This document shows, in pieces, positions 34,308 through 43,761 of a stretch of DNA of 64,000 nucleotides (positions are counted from its first letter, which is position 1; every line of letters starts with the position of its first letter). Source of the stretch: CADEED01 sp964444835 (GTDB taxonomy: Bacteria > Pseudomonadota > Gammaproteobacteria > Steroidobacterales > Steroidobacteraceae); the NCBI GenBank assembly GCA_964444835.1, contig CAYUIT010000001.1, positions 124,001 through 188,000 on the forward strand. The letters are read 5' to 3'. The position numbers and the translations under genes are program-made. The notes beneath the pieces were generated by a model. The model saw only the letters and a program-made list of their open reading frames with translations. It was not told the origin of the DNA and did no database searches.

Positions 34308-35390
34308 ATGGCCTCAAGCGACGAGTTTGAGCAACGCAAGCGTGCGCTCGTTCGCGAGTATGCGCGCAGTAGTAATCGCGTCGGATGGCTGCAAACTGCC
34401 ACGACACTCCTACCCCTCGCGGTGCTGGCCTGGCTCGCGGTCTGGGGCGTCGACAATAACGTGCCAGTGGCGCTGGCTGCCGCTGTCGGCATCACGTTAC
34501 TCCTGCTGCGAGTCTTCGTGATGATGCACGAATGCGGTCACGGTGCTTTGTTCGCCAATCGCCATCTGAACCGCGCGCTGGGCTTTGTGTTCGGTGTGAT
34601 CTCAGGAATGCCGCAGTACGTTTGGGCCCAGCACCACGACTTCCATCACCGCCACAATGGCAATTGGGAGCGCTATCGAGGTCCGCTCGCCACGCTGTCG
34701 ACCAATGAGTACGCGGCGCTGTCGCCGATCGGACGCCAACAGTATCGGCGCATGCGAAGCATTTGGCTTGCACCAGTCGCCGGATTTCTCTATCTCATCT
34801 TCCATCCGCGAATCAATTGGCTGAAGGGCAACCTGAACTTCCTGGGTCACGTGCTGCGCGGTCGAGCGCCGCGTACGTTCGCGACAAAACATTGGAAGAA
34901 TTGGCGCGAGTACGGCCACATGAGTGCTAACAACGTGACACTCCTCGGCGCTTGGGGCGGGCTCAGCGAATTGGTTGGGCCGAGTACCTTCTTTTCGCTC
35001 TACTTGCCCACACTGTCGATCGCCGGCGGCTTGGGAATCGTTCTGTTTACGGTGCAGCACAATTTCAACCAATCCTACGCGGCGCCGACCGCCACATGGA
35101 GCTACGATCAAGGTGCGCTGCGTGGCACGAGCTTCCTCATGCTGCCGCATTGGCTCAATTGGTTCACCGCGAACATCGGCTACCATCACGTGCACCACCT
35201 GTCAGCGGCGATTCCTAACTACCGTTTGATAGCGTGCCACAATGCGAATGCCGATCTGTTCGTTGAAGTGCCGCGAATCACGTTAACGGAAGTGCCGGCG
35301 GCAGTGGGCTGTATGCTGTGGGATCCACGCAAGGAACGAATCATTTCATTTACTCAATATGAGCGCGATCAGGCTGCGGCGCGCCGGTAA
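34308..35390 (+). CDS. Membrane fatty acid desaturase
   Basis: A 360-residue di-iron membrane desaturase that introduces a double bond into acyl chains. All three histidine boxes are present: HECGHG, HDFHHRHN and HHVHH, with an additional QHNFNQ. There are four to six hydrophobic helices. I chose ATG 34308 (MASSDEFEQRKR); a frame opening at 34218 adds a Thr/Cys/Arg-rich stretch unlike the family. Its stop overlaps the next start (TAATG), so desaturase and the FGE-like lipoprotein are translationally coupled. Confidence 0.88.
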   Translation: MASSDEFEQRKRALVREYARSSNRVGWLQTATTLLPLAVLAWLAVWGVDNNVPVALAAAVGITLLLLRVFVMMHECGHGALFANRHLNRALGFVFGVISGMPQYVWAQHHDFHHRHNGNWERYRGPLATLSTNEYAALSPIGRQQYRRMRSIWLAPVAGFLYLIFHPRINWLKGNLNFLGHVLRGRAPRTFATKHWKNWREYGHMSANNVTLLGAWGGLSELVGPSTFFSLYLPTLSIAGGLGIVLFTVQHNFNQSYAAPTATWSYDQGALRGTSFLMLPHWLNWFTANIGYHHVHHLSAAIPNYRLIACHNANADLFVEVPRITLTEVPAAVGCMLWDPRKERIISFTQYERDQAAARR

Positions 35391-36433
35391 TGACTCTAGT
35401 GCGGACCATAGGCCTTTGCGCAATCGTGGCCTCGCTATCCGCTTGCTCGTCCAATGAAACGAGTCCGCCTGAGAGGCGGAGCGCAGCGCCTGAAGGTATG
35501 GCGTGGATCCCGAGTGGCGAATTCGACATGGGCGCGACCGAGCCGACCGGAGCCGATCACAATCACGTCGGCATGCAAGCGACGACTGATTCGCGGCCGA
35601 TTCATCGCGTCGCAGTCCGCGGCTTTTGGATCGACAAGACCGAGGTCACCAACGCTCAATTCACGCGCTTTGTGATCGCCACCGGGCATCTGACGACCGC
35701 AGAAATCGCTCCAACAGCCGCCGAGTTTCCCGACGCTTCGCCTGAATTGTTAGTACCGGGCTCCGCGGTGTTTCGGGCTCCGACCGAAGCTGTGCCGCTC
35801 GACACACCCATGCGCTGGTGGGCGTGGGTTCCGGGCGCCCAGTGGCGTGCCCCCGAGGGGCCCGGCAGTACGCTCGCCGGGCGCGAGCAGCATCCCGTCG
35901 TACACGTCACCTACGCGGATGCCGTCGCTTTTTGCACTTGGGCCGGCAAGCGCCTGCCAACCGAGGCCGAATGGGAATTTGCGGCCCGTGGTGGCCTATC
36001 AGGCAAGGTCTATCCTTGGGGTGACGAGTTCCGACCCCAGGGCCAATGGATGACTAACAGCTTCCAGGGCACTTTCCCGCACGCGAACTCGCAAGCAGAT
36101 CGATACCTGACGACGGCTCCCGTCGCCCAATTCCCGGCCAATGGCTACGGGTTGTATGACGTTGCAGGAAATGTCTGGGAGTGGGTGCACGATTGGTATC
36201 GACCCGACTATTACGCGACGCTGGCTCAGTCGGGCCGTGTGGCGATCGATCCGCAGGGGCCGCCTGTTTCGTTCGACCCGGACGAGCCCGGCGCCGCAAA
36301 ACGCGTGCATCGGGGTGGATCATTTCTGTGCACGGAGCAGTTTTGTTCGCGCTACATGGTCGGAACACGCGGCAAAGGCGAGATCAACAGCAGCACCAAT
36401 CACTTGGGCTTTCGCTGTGCACGATCTAGTTAG
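35390..36433 (+). CDS. Formylglycine-generating enzyme family lipoprotein
   Basis: A 347-residue protein. The lipoprotein signal ends LSAC (Cys about residue 19), so the enzyme is exported and lipid-anchored. The FGE-sulfatase domain follows with MAWIPSGEFDMGA, LPTEAEWEFAARGG, GLYDVAGNVWEW and the C-terminal RGGSFLC. The Cys314-x4-Cys319 pair (CTEQFC) matches the copper-binding catalytic cysteines of true formylglycine-generating enzymes; many paralogues lack it. No sulfatase or other client is in the window. It is coupled to the desaturase (TAATG) and overlaps the convergent cheB end by eight bases. Confidence 0.88.
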   Translation: MTLVRTIGLCAIVASLSACSSNETSPPERRSAAPEGMAWIPSGEFDMGATEPTGADHNHVGMQATTDSRPIHRVAVRGFWIDKTEVTNAQFTRFVIATGHLTTAEIAPTAAEFPDASPELLVPGSAVFRAPTEAVPLDTPMRWWAWVPGAQWRAPEGPGSTLAGREQHPVVHVTYADAVAFCTWAGKRLPTEAEWEFAARGGLSGKVYPWGDEFRPQGQWMTNSFQGTFPHANSQADRYLTTAPVAQFPANGYGLYDVAGNVWEWVHDWYRPDYYATLAQSGRVAIDPQGPPVSFDPDEPGAAKRVHRGGSFLCTEQFCSRYMVGTRGKGEINSSTNHLGFRCARSS

Positions 36434-37514
36434 TAACGGCCCCATGAGGTACACGCAGGATCGCACCCGGGATATCGCGTAACGAGAGAATCTTGTCGAC
36501 GGCATCCAAGCGGATGGCTTCCTTCGGCATCCCGAAGACCACGCAACTCGCCTCGTCTTGCGCGATCGTCGTTGCCCCCATCTCACGCATTTCCTTCAGA
36601 CCACGCGCACCGTCATCCCCCATACCGGTGAGGATGAAACCGACGGCATTACGTCCAGCGCATTTCGCAACGGAACGGAACAGCACGTCCACCGAGGGTC
36701 GGTGTCGATTGACCGCCGGGCCATCGCGAATCTCGACGATGTATTGTGCGCCGTTGCGCCGTACGAGCATGTGCTTGCCGCCCGGCGCGATCAGCGCCCG
36801 ACCAGGCACTACCCGGTCACCATTGCGTGCTTCGCGTACCTCGAGTTGACACAGCCCGTTCAATCGCTCCGCAAAAGCCGCTGTGAATTGCTCCGGCATG
36901 TGCTGCACGATGACAATACCCGCCGTGACTCGCGGCAGCGCTGTGAGCACGTACTCGAGTGCTTGGGTTCCGCCGGTCGAGGTGCCGATCGCGACGATAT
37001 TCTCCGTCGTCTCCGCCATCGGACGCGACGCAGCTTTCAGAATCACGTCGGCCGTGTGCTTCGGTGCCGCCACGAGGGACTGCGCTTGAGTGCGGGCCGC
37101 CAATCGCGAGACATTCGCCTGAGCGGCCGTGCGAATTGCGCTCAGAAGATCATCCGAGTTTTCCTTCAAGCGATCCCGCAATTGCAGCTTGGGCTTGGCG
37201 ATGATCGCGACGGCACCGGCTGCAAGAGCGTCGAGCGTCGTCTGAGTCCCCTGCTCCGTCAACGTCGAGCAAATGATCACAGGCGTGGGGCGCTGCGCCA
37301 TGATCTTGCGTAGGAAAGTGATGCCATCCATACGCGGCATCTCGACATCGAGCACCATGACGTCGGGCCACTGCGCACGCAGCCGTTCCGTTGCGAGCAG
37401 CGGATCGGCAACGGCGGCAATCACTTCGATGTCGGCCTCTGCCGCAAGCATCTGAGTCAGCACTTGCCGAACGACAGCCGAGTCATCGACGATCATGACT
37501 TTGATGGTTTTCAT
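36426..37514 (-). CDS. cheB: Chemotaxis methylesterase/deamidase CheB
   Basis: A 362-residue two-domain response regulator. The receiver domain has phosphoacceptor Asp56 (VMVLDVEMPRMDG). The methylesterase domain has its serine in AIGTSTGGTQAL, the histidine in VIVQHMPEQFTAAFAERL and the aspartate in LTGMGDDGARGLKEM. It demethylates receptor glutamates when phosphorylated by CheA. It overlaps cheD by four bases (ATGA) and is the last gene of the chemosensory operon. Confidence 0.95.
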   Translation of the reverse strand: MKTIKVMIVDDSAVVRQVLTQMLAAEADIEVIAAVADPLLATERLRAQWPDVMVLDVEMPRMDGITFLRKIMAQRPTPVIICSTLTEQGTQTTLDALAAGAVAIIAKPKLQLRDRLKENSDDLLSAIRTAAQANVSRLAARTQAQSLVAAPKHTADVILKAASRPMAETTENIVAIGTSTGGTQALEYVLTALPRVTAGIVIVQHMPEQFTAAFAERLNGLCQLEVREARNGDRVVPGRALIAPGGKHMLVRRNGAQYIVEIRDGPAVNRHRPSVDVLFRSVAKCAGRNAVGFILTGMGDDGARGLKEMREMGATTIAQDEASCVVFGMPKEAIRLDAVDKILSLRDIPGAILRVPHGAVTN

Positions 37515-38047
37515 GCCGTGACCCGTTTCGCTTTCGTTTTGCGTTCTGGACTCGCGATCCGTGTGTGCTGCTGCAGTACTTCACCCGTCGCCACGTCGAA
37601 GCAAATGCGCCGGTGACCGAGCCCGTAAAGCGATTCGCCGATCAATCGAATTCCGTGCTTGTGGAGGAACTCGTAAGCGACTTCCGCGTTGCGGCGGCCC
37701 ACCGCAGCACCCCGATCGACTGACTCGCCCACGAACATCTGACCGCCGCCGAACAAGCGCGCGTGAAATTGATTCGGTTCGGTACAGGCGCGCTCCATCG
37801 CTGCCAACGCAAGCGCGCAGGATTCGGCACCGTAGCGCGCATCGAGGTTTCCGCGCCGCTTGGCCGCACTGTGCGCCCGACCTGGCAGCAAGTAGTGAGA
37901 CATCACGCCAAACTGCAGGCCTGGATGCCACAACACCAAAGAAATGCACGAGCCGAGAATGGTCCAAACACGCGCTGGTGCAAAACCTGCGTAAAAGTCC
38001 CCGGGTGCGAGAAACGTATCGTCACGGCCGAGCGGCGGAAAGCTCAT
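37511..38047 (-). CDS. cheD: Chemoreceptor glutamine deamidase CheD
   Basis: A 178-residue enzyme that deamidates receptor glutamines to methylatable glutamates. The catalytic cysteine is Cys34 (TILGSCISLVLW) and the histidine is His51 (GVMSHYLLPGR). The C-terminal ICFDVATGEVL is also typical. It overlaps cheR and cheB by four bases each. Confidence 0.93.
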   Translation of the reverse strand: MSFPPLGRDDTFLAPGDFYAGFAPARVWTILGSCISLVLWHPGLQFGVMSHYLLPGRAHSAAKRRGNLDARYGAESCALALAAMERACTEPNQFHARLFGGGQMFVGESVDRGAAVGRRNAEVAYEFLHKHGIRLIGESLYGLGHRRICFDVATGEVLQQHTRIASPERKTKAKRVTA

Positions 38048-38859
38048 CGCGCGCTCGCTTTCACGTAAGCCGCCGAGGCGATCGCGACAAGTTCCTCGGA
38101 TATACCGTGCAACGACTCGCTGTGTCCGACGATGAACACCCCATCGGGACGCAGCAGCGGCAACAGCCGCGCCACTACTTCGCGTTTGGTGTCCTGATTG
38201 AAATAGATCATCACGTTGCGCAGGAAGATGAAGTCGAAAGGGCCCATCTTCGGCAACTCGCGCGTGAGGTTGACTTGCGCGAACTCCACACGCGCGCGCA
38301 GCTTCGGATCAATCAACAACGTGCCAGCCTGCTTGCCAAGGCCCTTCAAGCAGTACTGTTGCAGGTGCGCTGTAGAGATGTTCTGCGTGCGGGCCAACGG
38401 ATAATGCCCACGACGGGCCCGCACCAGCATGCGCGTACTGATATCTGTGCCGAGTACGGACCAGCGCGTGTCTTTCAAGCCGAAACAGTCGGCGAGAGTC
38501 ATTGCAATGCTGTACGGCTCTTCGCCACTCGAACTGGCAGCACTCCAAACACGAAACTCTCGACGCGCCGCTGCGGCTTGCGTCGCCCGTTCGCGCAAAA
38601 GTTCAAAATGCTTCGACTCGCGAAAGAAGTAGGTTTCGTTCGTCGTCAACATATCGATCGCAACTTGTGCCTCGGGGCCATGCGAAGGATCGTTGATGAA
38701 CTTGAGGTACTCGGAAAAGCTTCCGAGAGACAGCGCCTCGACTCGCTTCGACAGTCGCCCCGCGACCAGAGCCTTTTTTGTGTCGTTCAGCGAGATCCCT
38801 GCCTCGGCAAAAATGAAGCGCTGGATACGAGCGAATTCTTGATCGGTCAGCTGTTGCAT
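38044..38859 (-). CDS. cheR: Chemotaxis methyltransferase CheR
   Basis: A 271-residue S-adenosylmethionine-dependent receptor glutamate methyltransferase. There is an N-terminal helical CheR-N domain (FARIQRFIFAEAGISL) and a Rossmann domain with VWSAASSSGEEPYSIAMTLAD for AdoMet. DFIFLRNVMIYFNQDTK forms the active-site side. No TPR extension is present. It sits between cheW and cheD. Confidence 0.94.
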   Translation of the reverse strand: MQQLTDQEFARIQRFIFAEAGISLNDTKKALVAGRLSKRVEALSLGSFSEYLKFINDPSHGPEAQVAIDMLTTNETYFFRESKHFELLRERATQAAAARREFRVWSAASSSGEEPYSIAMTLADCFGLKDTRWSVLGTDISTRMLVRARRGHYPLARTQNISTAHLQQYCLKGLGKQAGTLLIDPKLRARVEFAQVNLTRELPKMGPFDFIFLRNVMIYFNQDTKREVVARLLPLLRPDGVFIVGHSESLHGISEELVAIASAAYVKASAR

Positions 38860-38904
38860 GGCAGAGCGGCGCCAGGTACCGCGAAGACTTCTGCAGTGAC
38901 GTGA

Positions 38905-39450
38905 TTAGTGCACCGCCGCCGGCTGCTGGCCGCCGTCGTATGTGCCAATCGAGTTCGAGGGGGCAGAGTCGAGTTCGTCAATCGATAACACGCGATCCGT
39001 ATCCAACAGAATGACGAAACGGCCGTCGACCTTGCCGAGTCCACGAATGAAGTCGGTGCGGATATTCGCGCCGAAACGTGGCGGCGGCTCAATATCCGCG
39101 GCCGGAATCTCCATCACCGCGTTCACGGCGTCCACAACGACGCCGACATCCTCGCGTTGACCCTGGCGCAATGCTTCGACGATCACGATGCAGGTGCGTT
39201 TGGTTACCTCACTGGAGCGCTTGCCAAAACGCACACCCAAATCCATCACGGGTACGACGGCGCCGCGCAAGTTGATGACACCGCGGATACAAGGTGGCGC
39301 CATGGGCACATCGGTCAACGAGCCATACTCGATGATCTCCTTGATCGATAGGATTCCAATAGCAAACACCTCGCCCGCGAGCATGAAGGTCAAGTATTGG
39401 CCCTGGTCGACCGACTCTCCGCGAGCGGCTAAAGGCTGCATTGCGCTCAT
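38905..39450 (-). CDS. cheW: Chemotaxis coupling protein CheW
   Basis: A 181-residue SH3-like adaptor linking receptors to CheA. The family features are QYLTFMLAGEVFAIGILSIKE at the start of the fold, CIRGVINLRGAVVPVMDLG and ILLDTDRVLSIDE near the end. I chose ATG 39450 with AGGAG seven bases upstream; the open frame continues to 39672 inside the receptor gene, but that part has no homology-like content. It lies ten bases after the MCP stop. Confidence 0.93.
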   Translation of the reverse strand: MSAMQPLAARGESVDQGQYLTFMLAGEVFAIGILSIKEIIEYGSLTDVPMAPPCIRGVINLRGAVVPVMDLGVRFGKRSSEVTKRTCIVIVEALRQGQREDVGVVVDAVNAVMEIPAADIEPPPRFGANIRTDFIRGLGKVDGRFVILLDTDRVLSIDELDSAPSNSIGTYDGGQQPAAVH

Positions 39451-39460
39451 GACACTCTCC

Positions 39461-41277
39461 TTAGAAGCGTGCGAAGTCTTCGGCGGCGAGGGCATCCTCG
39501 ACGAGCGCAAGATTGCCATGCGTTTGCGGCGCAGATTGACGCCGTGGCGGCGCACCGGCTGAACTATCTGCTTGCGGACGTGTCGCGGCGGTCGCCCTCT
39601 TGCGCGCAACACTCGTGCCTGCCGGGCGATCGAGCTTGAAGAACTGCATCTTCGCTTGCAGTTCCTCAGCACGGCTGGTCATCTCTTCCGCCGTGGCCGC
39701 AAGCTCTTCCGAGGACGAAGCGTTCTGCTGCGTAATCTTGTTGAGCTGTAGAACCGCAGTGTTGATCTGCGTTACACCGGTAGACTGTTCCTGCGACGCC
39801 GCAGAGATCTCTTGCACGAGGTCTGAGGTCTTCTGAATACTCGGTACGATCGTACTCAGCAGAGTGCCCGCNNNNNNNNNNNNNNNNNNNNNNNNNNNNN
39901 NNNNNNNNNNNNNNNNNNNNNNNNNNNNNNNNNNNNNNNNNNNNNNNNNNNNNNNNNNNNNNNNNNNNNNNCGAGGTCTGAGGTCTTCTGAATACTCGGT
40001 ACGATCGTACTCAGCAGAGTGCCCGCGCGCTCGGCGAGGCTCACACTCTCCGTCGCCACCGTACTGATCTCCTGCGCAGCGACCTGACTGCGCTCCGCGA
40101 GCTTGCGAACCTCAGCCGCAACAACCGCAAAGCCTTTGCCATGTTCGCCGGCCCGTGCTGCCTCGATCGCTGCGTTGAGCGCCAGCAAGTTTGTCTGATA
40201 AGCAATGTCGTCGATGATGCCGATCTTCTGGGCAATCTGCTTCATCGCGACGACCGTGCTTTTGACGGCTTCACCACCCTCATTGGCTTCATTCGCGGCT
40301 TTGCTTGCCATTGAGTCGGTAATCTTCGCGTTTTCGGTGTTCTGCGTGATCGACGAGGTCATCTGCTCCATCGACGTGCTTGTCTCCTCCACGCTCGACG
40401 CTTGCTCGCTCGTCGCTTGCGACAACGATTGAGCTGTCGTGCTGACTTGCTCCGACGCACTCGCGATCGCATCGGCCGCTTCGCTGACGCCCGTGACGAC
40501 CTCGGACAGCTTGCCCACCATCACTTGCATCGCGCCCAAAAGCTGACCCGTTTCGTCCTTCGATTTCGCATCGATCTGAACCGTGAGATCGCCCTCAGCC
40601 AATGACTGCGACACCTTGACAGCGCGGTTGATGGGCCCGGTAATCGAGCGCACCACATACACTGCGAACGCCACGGCCAGCAGCACGCACGCCGCAATCA
40701 TCAAAAAGACTAATGAGCGCGATTCCGCATACATCACATCGCCCGCATCGCTCGCCGCTTGTCCGCCCTTGACGTTGATATCCACCAGCTTACGCAGGTC
40801 GGCGTTGAATTCGTCGAACGCCTTGAGGGATCCACCGGACATGAGTGCCATCGCTTCTTCGGTCTTGAGCTGGCGCGAAAACCCAAGCACCTCGTTGTGG
40901 ATCGACATGTATTCGTCGAACTTCTTCGCAAATGCGTCGTAAGTCTGCTGTTCTTCCGGCGAGGAGATCAGCTTCTCGTACGCATCCCGTCGCGACCGGA
41001 AATCCGTCTGCGTCGATGCCATTTCTTTCTCAATCGCCGTCATCTCTGCCGGTGTATCGGCGATGATGTGCTGGTACTCGAGCACCCGCATCTGCAGCGC
41101 GGTATTGCTCAGCTCCTCCGTCGCACGGACGCTCGGCAACCAGTTGCGTGCCATCTCGGTGGATTGCGCATTGATCTTCTCCATTTGTGTCAACGAGAAG
41201 AATCCAAGGCCAATCGTGAGTGCGACCACGATGGCAAAGCCGATCGCCATGCGCATCCAGATTTTCAAGTTACCCAT
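39461..41277 (-). CDS. Methyl-accepting chemotaxis protein (gene split by a false gap)
   Basis: Transmembrane receptor. TM1 is at about residues 8-30. A four-helix-bundle sensor follows to about 185, then TM2 (188-210), a HAMP domain and the signalling domain with the tip region YQTNLLALNAAIEAARAGEHGKGFAVVA. The C-terminal tail is Pro/Ala-rich and lacks a CheR-binding pentapeptide. A 100-N run interrupts it, but both flanks are the same 55 bases. Deleting one copy plus the Ns gives an uninterrupted frame of 553 residues (ending in DFARF) that joins IQKTSDL to VQEISAASQEQ as in other receptors. It sits between cheA and cheW. Confidence 0.93.
39817..39871. repeat. 55-bp flank, left copy, at assembly gap
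   Basis: This 55-base stretch is identical to 39972-40026 and encodes the receptor segment ending IQKTSDL. It is best read as one sequence present at the ends of two contigs. Confidence 0.9.
39872..39971. other. 100-N assembly gap, probably spurious
   Basis: Exactly 100 N, the customary placeholder for a gap of unknown size. The flanks are identical 55-mers, and collapsing them leaves the receptor gene in frame, so no real sequence need be missing. Confidence 0.9.
39972..40026. repeat. 55-bp flank, right copy, at assembly gap
   Basis: Identical to 39817-39871. The length fits the overlap left between contigs by a de Bruijn assembler using k = 55; that explanation is inference. Confidence 0.9.
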
Positions 41278-41293
41278 AACCTACCTACCTGAT

Positions 41294-43450
41294 TTAGTGA
41301 ACCGACAACGGGCTCCGCTCGGAGCCCGAACCCTGTTTGCCACCTTCTCCCGTCGCATCGATAGCGTGCTGAACGAGCGCCGGCACATCGAGAATCAGTG
41401 CGACTTCGCCGTTACCGAGGATGCTCGAGCCGCTCACGCAGCGCGCGTTCTGAAACACCTTCGATAACGGCTTGATGACCGTTTGGCACTCGCCTAACAA
41501 GCTGTCGACGACGAGGCCGGCACGCTGTCCGCCACTCTTGACGACGACGATGTTCTGACGCGCACCCGCACGCTGCTGCAACGCCAGCACTTCATTCAGG
41601 CGCACGAACGGTAGTGCCGTGCCGCGTACGTTGGCGAAGTCGTGACCGTTCTCGCTCGAGAACTCGATGCATTCGTCCACCATTTCGAGCGGCACGACAA
41701 ATACCGATTTGCCAACACCCACTTGAAAGCCATTGATGATTGCGAGCGTCAAAGGCAGCCGAATGACGAACGTTGTCCCCTGTCCGGGCGCGCTGCGAAC
41801 CTCCACCGCACCGCGGAGTGCCGTGATGTTGCGTTTCACGACATCCATACCCACGCCGCGCCCCGAGATGTTAGTGACGCGTTCCGCCGTCGAGAATCCG
41901 GGCTCGAAAATGAGACTGTGAATTTCCTTCTCGGAGAGCTGCGAGCCGGCCGGCACCAACCCGCGCTCGACTGCTTTTGCCAGAATTCGCTCTCGATTGA
42001 GTCCATTGCCGTCGTCGCCTACCTCGATAACGATGTGCCCGGAGTCGTGATATGCGTTGAGCGTGACCGTACCTTGTGCCGGGCGTCCTTGGGCGATGCG
42101 CTCAGCCGGCGTGCCGATGCCATGATCGATTGCATTGCGGACCAAATGCGTCAGCGGATCACCGATCTTTTCGACCACTGTTTTGTCGAGCTCGGTATCC
42201 TCACCCGTGACCACAAGCCGAATGTCTTTGCCGAGTTCGCGGGCGGTATCGCTCACCACACGATGGAAGCGGTTGAACGTCGCGCCGATGCGAACCATGC
42301 GCAACTGCAATGCACTGTCGCGCACTTCCTCGACGAGTGCCGCCAACTGGGAAGCCGATTCTTGTAGTTCGATGTCGCGCGTGCGTCGCGCCCCGAGCTG
42401 CGTGCTCGCCGCCGCAATGATCAACTCCCCGACCAACGTGATCAGATTGTCGAGCTTGGTCGAGTCGATCCGAATCGTGCGCGCTTCGCTCGAGCCACTG
42501 TCGCTCGCGCGACTGGCTTTCGCCGGCTTTACTTCGACCGCGACCTGGGCCAAAGCCGCTTCCGTACGTCCAACTTGTTGCGCCGCCGCGAGTTCCGCCG
42601 CTGTTAGCGTGCCCAGCTCCACGAGCACTTGATAATCGATTGGCTTATCGCCGCTTCGCTCCAGCGCCTCAATGTAGCGTTGGACGGGCGAGTGTGGGCT
42701 CAGCACCGCCAGCGTGCAGTCTTCGCGAACAAAGTCGAACGCCCCCGCGATGCGGCTTTCCTCGACGCTCGCGCGATAGCGAAGCTCGAAGCCGATATAA
42801 CAACTCTCCGGATCCCACTCGGCGCCAGGTTGCAAGCGCTGCATCATGACGCGCAGTGCAACGATCTCGCCAAACGTATTCAGATACCGGAGGAACGACA
42901 GTGGGTCCATGCCGTTGCGCAAAACGTCGGCGGAGAAGCGCACGCTAATGTGCCAATCTGCCGTGGCTGCACTGAACGCAGCATGCTCCGGAATGCGCGA
43001 CGGCGACGCTTCGCTTTTGCTACCTCCCACCGTCTCTTGGGTCGCGCCGTTGGGCGTCGAGCCTACCTGCAACTTGAGCTTTGCGATCAGTTCGTGGCCG
43101 GCGGCCACGACCCCAGGCTCCACCACTCGAGCACCTTGCTTGACCGACTCGACAAGCGTTCGGACATGGTCGCTACACGTGAGCAGCACCACTGCTAATG
43201 GCTTGGTCATCGGCACGCTGCCGCGACGCACTTGATCGAGTGCGGTCTCGAGTTCATGCACGAAACTCACGATGAAATCGAGACCGAATAGCCCGGCGGA
43301 GCCCTTGATCGTATGCGCAGCGCGAAATATTCCGTTGATCGTCGCGTCATCGCCCGCGCCTTGCTCACAGGCCAACAGCCCGCTGTCGAGCTCGCCCAAA
43401 AGTTCATCGCACTCTTCGACGAACACCTGCAGTTCCGGATCCATGCTCAT
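41294..43450 (-). CDS. cheA: Chemotaxis histidine kinase CheA
   Basis: A 718-residue kinase. The Hpt domain has phosphorylated His46 (FRAAHTIKGSAGLFG). A central region at about 165-280 may serve as the response-regulator docking domain. The dimerisation helices carry TKLDNLITLVGELIIAA. The ATPase domain has the N box LVRNAIDHGIGTPAERIAQG and the G boxes VGDDGNGLN and GRGVGMDVVKRN. The C-terminal CheW-like domain follows. It overlaps the STAS gene by four bases and lies 16 bases before the receptor. Confidence 0.95.
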   Translation of the reverse strand: MSMDPELQVFVEECDELLGELDSGLLACEQGAGDDATINGIFRAAHTIKGSAGLFGLDFIVSFVHELETALDQVRRGSVPMTKPLAVVLLTCSDHVRTLVESVKQGARVVEPGVVAAGHELIAKLKLQVGSTPNGATQETVGGSKSEASPSRIPEHAAFSAATADWHISVRFSADVLRNGMDPLSFLRYLNTFGEIVALRVMMQRLQPGAEWDPESCYIGFELRYRASVEESRIAGAFDFVREDCTLAVLSPHSPVQRYIEALERSGDKPIDYQVLVELGTLTAAELAAAQQVGRTEAALAQVAVEVKPAKASRASDSGSSEARTIRIDSTKLDNLITLVGELIIAAASTQLGARRTRDIELQESASQLAALVEEVRDSALQLRMVRIGATFNRFHRVVSDTARELGKDIRLVVTGEDTELDKTVVEKIGDPLTHLVRNAIDHGIGTPAERIAQGRPAQGTVTLNAYHDSGHIVIEVGDDGNGLNRERILAKAVERGLVPAGSQLSEKEIHSLIFEPGFSTAERVTNISGRGVGMDVVKRNITALRGAVEVRSAPGQGTTFVIRLPLTLAIINGFQVGVGKSVFVVPLEMVDECIEFSSENGHDFANVRGTALPFVRLNEVLALQQRAGARQNIVVVKSGGQRAGLVVDSLLGECQTVIKPLSKVFQNARCVSGSSILGNGEVALILDVPALVQHAIDATGEGGKQGSGSERSPLSVH

Positions 43451-43752
43451 GCGGCCCTCCCGACGGTGCTGCCAAGCTCATGCACTTGGCACAAGTCGAC
43501 GACGTCGCGGACGGCTGCGCTCAAGTTCACGACACGGAATGGCTTGCCGAGCGACGTCGCCATGCGCTGCGTCATCAACAGCAATTGGAGGCCTGCAGTG
43601 TCCATCTCGATGACTCCCGCGAGATCGAGATGCACAGCACTCGCGTTCGCCAGCAGCGGGACCAGGCGGTCGCGTCCTTCATGCGCCGTATAGATGTTCA
43701 GCTCGCCTTCGATGAAAATCTGCTCGGCGCGTTGTTCGATGCTGATAGTCAT
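43447..43752 (-). CDS. STAS domain protein in chemosensory operon
   Basis: A 101-residue stand-alone STAS (anti-sigma-antagonist-like) domain. The switch region VHLDLAGVIEMDTAGLQLL carries Thr where the phosphorylatable Ser/Thr usually sits. The start ATG 43752 is preferred over GTG 43761. It overlaps cheA by four bases (ATGA) and follows cheY. STAS proteins in such operons probably scaffold or tune the array; there is no partner anti-sigma factor here. Confidence 0.88.
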   Translation of the reverse strand: MTISIEQRAEQIFIEGELNIYTAHEGRDRLVPLLANASAVHLDLAGVIEMDTAGLQLLLMTQRMATSLGKPFRVVNLSAAVRDVVDLCQVHELGSTVGRAA

Positions 43753-43761
43753 GGCAGGCAC

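Noticed and set aside
39864..40067. Open frames translating through the N block
   Set aside because: They arise from undefined bases; the real gene is the receptor on the minus strand.
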